This document shows, piece after piece, positions 5,676 through 10,518 of a stretch of DNA of 10,518 nt; positions within the stretch are counted from its first letter, which is position 1; the number at the start of each line of letters is the position of its first letter. The notes beneath the pieces were generated by a model. That model made no database searches and was not told the DNA's origin. It saw nothing but the letters and a program-made list of their open reading frames with translations. The stretch comes from Gammaproteobacteria bacterium UBA3532 (GTDB taxonomy: Bacteria > Pseudomonadota > Gammaproteobacteria > Enterobacterales > UBA3532). A program made the translations under genes and the position numbers. The stretch covers positions 1 to 10,518 of the forward strand of contig DFOV01000240.1 of the NCBI GenBank assembly GCA_002376965.1. The letters are read 5' to 3'.

Positions 5676-7909
5676 TTAATAGCTACCGCGCACTCGTCTG
5701 GTTTGCCCTGCAGCTTGCTATTGCCATAGGTGGTGGGGTGGGGGCCTTTTCCACAATAACTTTCGGCGTGCTTGCTTTCTTTGCAACCTTGGGAGCCATG
5801 GCTGTTTCCCTTTCAATGAGTTGGAAGGTGCGTGACACCCCCAATGCACTAAAACCGATTTCCGATGGCGTTGCGGTTGTTGGTATGGGGGCTTTTCTAT
5901 TGGCCCTGTTTGGTGGCAACCTGGTGCTGGCGTTAGCCTGTTTACTCTTTTTTGCTCAGCAAGCTTTGAATCTGGTGCTTCGTGAATACCGTCAATTGTA
6001 TTTTGGTCTGGTCATTGGCTTTGCCTTTGTTCTGGCTGGAGCTTCAGAATGCAAGTCTGGCTGGTACTTATTGATATTCATGGGTTATGGCTTGAGCGTC
6101 AGTTATTGCCTGGGAGAGGTGTGGCTCGACAATCGGCACTTGGTCCAGAGAGGGGCGGGTCGTCCACCGGCAAAATCACGGTTTAAGGTCGCAGGTATGA
6201 TACTTGGCTTAGCGCTGGTCATTTACCTTGTCATGCCAAGGCCACCCGCGGCAAATTTGGGTGGGCAGTATTCAATGTCTCCCGATTTTTATCGCAACCA
6301 GGCATGGGAACAAGAGGCGGAGTCTGGGCAAAGTGAAAGTGGTGAATCAGACGGGAATCCTGAATCAGCGCAGCAAACAGGTGTATCCGAATCTGACACA
6401 TCCCATAGCTCTCGCGGAGATAAGGGGTCTGGCGGAGATAATGGTGCTGGTGAAGGCAATGATACTGGGACTGAATATCAATACGAGGGTTTCTCTGAGC
6501 AGTTTGATATTCAGCAAGCAGGAAATTCTGGCGAGTCTGGAGACCAAGGGCGCAACAGTAATGACATTATTGCCCACATGAAGGCTCCGCATGGGGCCTA
6601 TCTAAAAGTGCGGACTTTCGACACCTTTGACGGCATCAGTTGGTCAACCAACACCAAGAGTTATACCAAAATGTTGGTTGAATGGGGGGCAGTAAAGCTC
6701 GATCAAAATGCTCAAGGTAACTATCGTCAAGAAATATCCATAAAAGAAAGCATACCGGCGTGGATTCCTGCCGCATCACAGCCAATACAGCTATGGCTGC
6801 CAGCCTCGGTCATTGCTGTGGATGCCTGGGGGCACCCGTTGCTGCCAGGACCACTGGTCGCTGGCACCACCTATAGTGTAGAGTCGAATGTACAATACAT
6901 AGACGGGCGTATTAGCGGCGGCAAGGTTCCACCCCGCTCAGCCGATCTGCAATTGCCTGCCGATTTTGACTCGCGCATTAAACAGCTTGCAACGGAGGTT
7001 ACTCATCAGTACCACGAGCCATTAGCTAAAGCCGCGGCCCTTGAGCACCACTTACGCACCGAATATAGCTACAGTTTTTCGTCTATTTTTGACTCTCAGG
7101 GGAAAACGCCTCTCGATACGTTCCTATTTGAAGAAAAAAGAGGTCACTGTGAATATTTTGCTAGCGCCATGGCCATGATGTTACGCAGCATAGATATCCC
7201 CAGTCGCTTAGTAACAGGATTTTCCGCCACCCAAAAAAACCCGCTAACCGGCTACTATGAGATCCGGGCACTCGATGGTCATGCCTGGGTGGAAGCCTGG
7301 ATCGAAGGCAGTGGCTGGCTCACCTTCGAACCGACCGCTTTCTATTCGTTACCGGAGCGCGAAGAAGAGCCATTAAGTGCCAGCCAAATAGATGAATACG
7401 TTGAAAGCCTTACCAAGGCTGATGAAGCATTGGACGTTGAAGACGTCAGTATTAGCCGAGTATTAACCGAAATCTGGCGCTCGTTAACAACGCTTGTTTT
7501 ACTGATCTTTAGCTACATAAAACTCTTTTTCATCAGATTCTGGCCCATGACTGTTCTGGTGCTTCTAATTGGGTTCGCGCTTTATTTTACCCGTCGCTAT
7601 TGGCAAGTTGGCGCATTAAAAATGTGGAGCCGTTGGCGAATACGTTTCTACAAGCCTAAAAACCAGGAACAGGCGCTAGCGCATTATTTATACCACCTTC
7701 AAAAGCTAGCATCTTTTGAAGGTGCCAAGCGCCTGCCCGGAGACGATATCCACAACTGGTCTGACAAGCTATCACTAACCTTTGGCCAAGCTGACGCATG
7801 GGGGCTTTTGGCTGACGTGGTCAATAGAACGTATTATGAGAATCAACAAGTTGAGCTCAAAGAGCTTAAGCAGTTGGGGATGAGAGCAATGCTGGAAATG
7901 CGTGGGTAG
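5672..7909 (+). CDS. TgpA-like membrane transglutaminase (DUF3488 / transglutaminase core / DUF4129)
   Basis: The protein has 745 residues. Hydrophobic helices fill about 7-50, 65-104, 109-149 and 171-188 (DUF3488-type region). A Ser/Gly/Asp/Glu-rich linker of about 85 residues (212-297) with almost no aliphatic residues comes next. The periplasmic region ends in a transglutaminase-like core whose triad is Cys493 (RGHCEYFAS), His537 (DGHAWVEAW) and Glu553 (TFEPTA). An acidic Asp is usual at the third place; Glu also occurs in the wider superfamily. A C-terminal membrane segment (about 623-643) precedes a cytoplasmic DUF4129-like tail. The homologous TgpA of Pseudomonas aeruginosa is reported to be important for viability, with transglutaminase activity in the periplasmic domain; the substrate is not known from this sequence. 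The ATG overlaps the DUF58 stop as ATGA, so the two are translationally coupled. The last gene of the operon. Confidence 0.92.
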   Translation: MINSYRALVWFALQLAIAIGGGVGAFSTITFGVLAFFATLGAMAVSLSMSWKVRDTPNALKPISDGVAVVGMGAFLLALFGGNLVLALACLLFFAQQALNLVLREYRQLYFGLVIGFAFVLAGASECKSGWYLLIFMGYGLSVSYCLGEVWLDNRHLVQRGAGRPPAKSRFKVAGMILGLALVIYLVMPRPPAANLGGQYSMSPDFYRNQAWEQEAESGQSESGESDGNPESAQQTGVSESDTSHSSRGDKGSGGDNGAGEGNDTGTEYQYEGFSEQFDIQQAGNSGESGDQGRNSNDIIAHMKAPHGAYLKVRTFDTFDGISWSTNTKSYTKMLVEWGAVKLDQNAQGNYRQEISIKESIPAWIPAASQPIQLWLPASVIAVDAWGHPLLPGPLVAGTTYSVESNVQYIDGRISGGKVPPRSADLQLPADFDSRIKQLATEVTHQYHEPLAKAAALEHHLRTEYSYSFSSIFDSQGKTPLDTFLFEEKRGHCEYFASAMAMMLRSIDIPSRLVTGFSATQKNPLTGYYEIRALDGHAWVEAWIEGSGWLTFEPTAFYSLPEREEEPLSASQIDEYVESLTKADEALDVEDVSISRVLTEIWRSLTTLVLLIFSYIKLFFIRFWPMTVLVLLIGFALYFTRRYWQVGALKMWSRWRIRFYKPKNQEQALAHYLYHLQKLASFEGAKRLPGDDIHNWSDKLSLTFGQADAWGLLADVVNRTYYENQQVELKELKQLGMRAMLEMRG

Positions 7910-7913
7910 GTGG

Positions 7914-7931
7914 GGGGTAGGCTACTATCCC
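7914..7931 (+). terminator. Weak hairpin just after the transglutaminase gene
   Basis: GGGGTAG (7914-7920) pairs with CTATCCC (7925-7931) across a GCTA loop: 7 bp with one G-U pair, beginning 5 nt after the stop codon. No U-run follows directly, and the T-rich stretch only begins near 7959. It is either a weak or factor-dependent end of the operon, or a 3' stabiliser. Confidence 0.3.
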
Positions 7932-7988
7932 GAGCTAAGCGGAGTATTTGGAAGTATCTATTATTTTGTTATTTTTTAAGGATAAGTT

Positions 7989-9224
7989 ATGGAAATTACA
8001 TTAATTAATCGTTGGTTATCGGTACTATTTATTTGTTTTTGCATTGTTGCATGCGGTGGGGGTGGGGGCGATGATAGTGAGGATGATTTTTCTGGTTCGT
8101 CCCCTCGCGTTAGATTTACTGTTCACATTCCTAAATACGAAAGTGATTATGTTAATTCTATTCAAGTAATCAACAGGAAAGGTAATCGCGGGCATGTCAC
8201 AGCAACTGAGTTCGGGCAGTCAACGTTTAATATGCAGGTTGAAGAAGGGGGGCCATACTTATTTGAACACTTGGGTTATGTAGATGGTCAAGGTTTGAGA
8301 ATTCGCTCATTTGCCACTGGGCCGGGTGATGTGAATATATCAGTTTTAACTAATTTGGCTGTTTATTCGGCATTTGCTAACCAATATCATGAAAGTGAAC
8401 TTTCTTATGTTGAGCTATTCGATGAGTGGCCAACCAAGCACCTTAGCCTTGGCTCTATAGAAGAATCCCATTCTATTCTTGTAGCAAAGCTAGATGAAAT
8501 GGCCGAAGCTGATTCTAGTTTGACTTTTCAAGATGTCTTCAAGGGCGAGATAAACCCAAGGCAAGAGCAGTTTATGTCTGGAGTTCGTTATTACCCCAAC
8601 GACTATCCAGATAGTAGCTGGAGTCTAGATATTTATACTTCATTCGATACGAGTGTTTCAGCTGATATAAGTTCTAGTGATTTTGGAGGACAGTTTGCTA
8701 CCCCAATAGAAGAGTTCGTTGAGCCATTGGTTGAGGAGGCTAATGGTGAAAATGAATTCGAAGAAGTGGTATCTCAAAATGAGCTTTTAGCTTCTCCAGA
8801 TGAGTTTCCCGATTTTTCAAAATTCACATCAAGCTACTTAAACGTAAATGATAATGGAGAAATCCCTATGGACTCCCGTTGGGAAGTTAGATCATACTGG
8901 AAAACCAACGGGTTGATGGATGAAACTTATTTTGTCAGCGAAATAAGTGGGGCTGAAGCGTTTATTGAGCACTTGGAAGCTACAGAGTTGTACCAAGAAA
9001 GTTTTGAGGGATCTAGCACCATAGTTGAAAGTAGTATAGAAACTGTCGCAGGGGTAAGCACAACTAAGGTTATCGAAATACTTGCCGTTGATTCATTTGT
9101 AGATGGGCAAGTTGGCGATACATTTAGTATCTACCAGAAGAGCTATCAAGAAATAGAGGAATCAGGGGAAGAATTAATAATCGCTGAACTTGAGCTGTTT
9201 AATTTCTATACTCGGATTGAATAG
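7989..9224 (+). CDS. Acidic outer-membrane-type lipoprotein of unknown function
   Basis: The 411-residue product starts with a lipoprotein signal peptide (lipobox IVAC, lipidated Cys22). GGGGG and an acidic DDSEDD tether follow, a pattern common in gammaproteobacterial surface lipoproteins. Gly at +2 predicts outer-membrane sorting. The mature part is rich in Asp, Glu, Ser, Phe and Tyr, poor in Lys, and alternates short strand-like segments (VRFTVHIPKY, STFNMQVEE, TTKVIEILAVDSF) with acidic loops. No catalytic motif or known domain was recognised. The start is fixed by AAGGA (7978-7982) 6 nt upstream. Base use is visibly more AT-rich (many TTT, TAT, GAA, AAT codons) than the operon before it, which suggests a recent arrival or weakly constrained accessory gene. 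It is separated from the operon by 79 bp and is convergent with the exporter gene on its right. Confidence 0.85.
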   Translation: MEITLINRWLSVLFICFCIVACGGGGGDDSEDDFSGSSPRVRFTVHIPKYESDYVNSIQVINRKGNRGHVTATEFGQSTFNMQVEEGGPYLFEHLGYVDGQGLRIRSFATGPGDVNISVLTNLAVYSAFANQYHESELSYVELFDEWPTKHLSLGSIEESHSILVAKLDEMAEADSSLTFQDVFKGEINPRQEQFMSGVRYYPNDYPDSSWSLDIYTSFDTSVSADISSSDFGGQFATPIEEFVEPLVEEANGENEFEEVVSQNELLASPDEFPDFSKFTSSYLNVNDNGEIPMDSRWEVRSYWKTNGLMDETYFVSEISGAEAFIEHLEATELYQESFEGSSTIVESSIETVAGVSTTKVIEILAVDSFVDGQVGDTFSIYQKSYQEIEESGEELIIAELELFNFYTRIE

Positions 9225-9232
9225 TAAAGAAT

Positions 9233-9262
9233 AAAAAAACTGCAAACTATACAGTATCGCAG
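9233..9262 (-). terminator. Intrinsic terminator of the leftward exporter gene
   Basis: On the minus strand, 9262 to 9240 folds as CTGCGA(T)ACT - GTAT - AGTTTGCAG. The stem has nine pairs, with one bulged T, one G-U pair and a 4-nt loop. Seven T (9239-9233) follow immediately. This is the standard layout of a Rho-independent terminator. It lies about 120 nt past the stop of the exporter gene (9382) and 8 nt past the stop of the convergent lipoprotein gene. Its stem overlaps the outer edge of the long palindrome next to it. Confidence 0.65.
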
Positions 9263-9372
9263 AGTGGCTGGATATTTCTGGAGCAAATATCTGCCGCATG
9301 GATGCGGCAGTTAAGCCATCAAGGATGATTTTATGGCGTTTTGCGCAAGAAATATCCAGCCACTCAGCGATA
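9255..9372. repeat. 118-bp palindromic element with nested hairpin
   Basis: The outer arms, 9255-9279 and 9348-9372, are inverted copies matching at 24 of 25 positions, including an unbroken 18-bp run (GAGTGGCTGGATATTTCT on the left). Weaker pairing continues inward to 9287/9340, for about 30 pairs in 33 positions. Inside, 9291-9310 is a perfect hairpin of 9-bp arms (CTGCCGCAT/ATGCGGCAG) with a 2-base loop. A third small stem (GCCAT/ATGGC) spans 9315-9337. No ORF or clear target duplication was found. It could be a MITE-like remnant, a bidirectional mRNA end structure between convergent genes, or a small structured RNA. Confidence 0.75.
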
Positions 9373-9381
9373 TACGTTCCC

Positions 9382-10518
9382 CTAAGCCACAGCCACCTCC
9401 CCAACAATCTCCCTATTTGGTATCAACCAAGGCCCAAACAACGTGATCACCAATATCGACATCAAGCCGCTGATGAGTAGGGATAGGCCGACCAGTAGGC
9501 CGAGGTCGACGATGGGTTTGAATTCGGAGAAGAGCAGGGCGACGAAGCCGACGCTGAAAACTAGAACATTGGCGATGATCGAGCGGCCTGAGTGGATGAT
9601 GGCCTGTTCGAGGGCTTGGTCCATGGTTAATCCTTGCTCTAGGCCATGTTGGGTGCGCAGCAGATAGTGTACTGAGTAGTCAACAACGCCGAGTACTAAA
9701 AAGGAAATGATGGCGGTGCCGATGTTGAGTTCGATATCGAATACGGTCATGGTGGCGTAGTAGAAAACAACAGTGACAGCTAATGGTAGGGTGCCTATCA
9801 AACCCATGCGAATCGATTTCATCCAGGCGGCCATCACCAGCACCACACAACTGAATGCCAAAGCGATGCTTTGCAGTTGACCGGATAGTAATTCGTCTAA
9901 AACGGCTGTCCAGATAACAGGTGAGCCTGCGAGTTGGTAGGTCATGCCATCTGGTGTGTTTTGCGCTAGCCACGGGCGAAGTTCGCTAAGGAAGGCGTCG
10001 AAGTCGCTGGCTACCGTGGTGTTCATGGTGTAAAGCAGCACGGTTTTTGAGAAGTCTTCAGACAACACATTGGTTAAGTCTGAGCCGCCACCGTTTTCAT
10101 ACATCAGTATGGCCTGGCGAATAATATCGTTGCCGTCGATGCTGATGGTGTAGCTTTCGCCGCTGTCTTCGTCGATCTCTTCGAAGGTTTCGATGAGGTT
10201 GGGTAGGCGATCATAGGCCGGGTTTTCATTGTTCAATACAAAATTGATACGGCGAATGTAACGCGCTACTGAATAGCTGAAGGTGATGTTATCTTGCTGG
10301 TGAATAAACTTTTCCAGCTTGTCGATAAACTCAACGGTTTGATAGCTGAGCGCGCCGTCGCGAACGCCAGTATCGATTTCAATCCAACCTGGGCTGGTAC
10401 CTGCAATATGTTGGTTGATAAAGTCATCGGCGATGCGGTATTGATTGTTGGGCGCGAAATAGCCGCTGCCCATGTCATCGATACGCACCTGGCTGGCTAG
10501 GCCCAACAAGCCGATGAG
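9382..10518 (-). CDS. MMPL/RND superfamily exporter, C-terminal 378 residues (partial)
   Basis: This gene is transcribed leftward from beyond the right edge. The frame is open through base 10518 and ends with TAG at 9384-9382, so only the C-terminal 378 residues are seen. The first part is the second large periplasmic loop (from about VRIDDMGSG to YQLAGSPVIWTAV). Helices typical of the second half of RND/MMPL proteins follow: SIALAFSCVVLVMAAWM, MGLIGTLPLAVTVVFYYATM, NIGTAIISFLVLGVVDYSVHYLL, ANVLVFSVGFVALLF and LGLLVGLSLLISGLMSILVITLFGPWLIP. FLVLGVVDYSVHYLL carries the conserved Asp-Tyr of the proton-relay helix in this family. Members (COG1033 type) are proton-driven inner-membrane exporters of lipids or hydrophobic compounds; the substrate here is unknown. 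A normal member is roughly 750-900 residues, so about half is missing. An intrinsic terminator lies downstream. Confidence 0.9.
   Translation of the reverse strand, partial: LIGLLGLASQVRIDDMGSGYFAPNNQYRIADDFINQHIAGTSPGWIEIDTGVRDGALSYQTVEFIDKLEKFIHQQDNITFSYSVARYIRRINFVLNNENPAYDRLPNLIETFEEIDEDSGESYTISIDGNDIIRQAILMYENGGGSDLTNVLSEDFSKTVLLYTMNTTVASDFDAFLSELRPWLAQNTPDGMTYQLAGSPVIWTAVLDELLSGQLQSIALAFSCVVLVMAAWMKSIRMGLIGTLPLAVTVVFYYATMTVFDIELNIGTAIISFLVLGVVDYSVHYLLRTQHGLEQGLTMDQALEQAIIHSGRSIIANVLVFSVGFVALLFSEFKPIVDLGLLVGLSLLISGLMSILVITLFGPWLIPNREIVGEVAVA

Noticed and set aside
9255..9372. Integron attC site
   Set aside because: The size and palindromic shape fit, and GTTAAGC occurs at 9310-9316, but it is not at the element's end, no RYYYAAC partner sits at the other end, and no integrase or cassette array is present.
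9255..9372. CRISPR repeat or insertion sequence
   Set aside because: There is only one pair of inverted arms, no direct-repeat/spacer series, no transposase frame inside and no clear target-site duplication.
9382..10518. Truncated half-size RND pseudogene starting at the TTG at 10509
   Set aside because: The frame continues upstream through the window edge (three more in-frame codons), so the gene is cut by the window rather than broken.

Overview
The window looks like chromosomal DNA of a free-living, probably marine gammaproteobacterium. This is inferred from the MoxR / DUF58 / TgpA-type transglutaminase operon, a MMPL/RND-type exporter, glycine-rich 'C-GGGGG-DD' lipoproteins, and a nitrite-reductase-like flavoprotein behind a sigma-54/NtrC-type control region. 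A Cellvibrionales-like relative is plausible, but genus cannot be read from the sequence.

Left end (1-1715). A leftward FAD/NAD(P) oxidoreductase of the NirB/NasB type leaves the window at base 1. Its upstream gap (733-1034) holds a well-spaced -24/-12 promoter and two NtrC-like palindromes, at about -108 and -154 from the predicted start of transcription. This points to nitrogen-controlled assimilation of nitrate or nitrite. Next is a small, lysine-rich, leftward lipoprotein of unknown function. A 294-bp gap separates it from a divergent rightward gene and carries a plausible sigma-70 promoter for that gene.

Centre (1716-7909). A MalE-like periplasmic binding protein (523 codons) stands alone, with no permease or ATPase gene in view, and has an unusual long acidic linker behind an N-terminal membrane anchor. 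After a 200-bp gap rich in inverted and tandem repeats comes a tight three-gene operon: a MoxR AAA+ ATPase (TTG start), a DUF58 membrane protein, and a TgpA-like membrane transglutaminase. The last two overlap by ATGA. In this widespread module, the chaperone-like ATPase and DUF58 protein are thought to act with the periplasmic-facing transglutaminase domain in cell-envelope maintenance.

Right end (7910-10518). A visibly AT-richer gene encodes an acidic outer-membrane-type lipoprotein of unknown function. It converges on a leftward MMPL/RND exporter gene that enters from the right edge. The 157-bp gap between them contains a 118-bp palindromic element with 25-bp arms (24 matched) and a nested perfect 9-bp-arm hairpin, overlapped by a good intrinsic terminator for the leftward gene.

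No tRNA, rRNA, CRISPR array, transposase or phage gene was seen. The window is mostly ordinary. The most interesting items are the sigma-54/NtrC region, the orphan anchored binding protein, the repeat-rich leader of the moxR operon, and the palindromic element near 9.3 kb.
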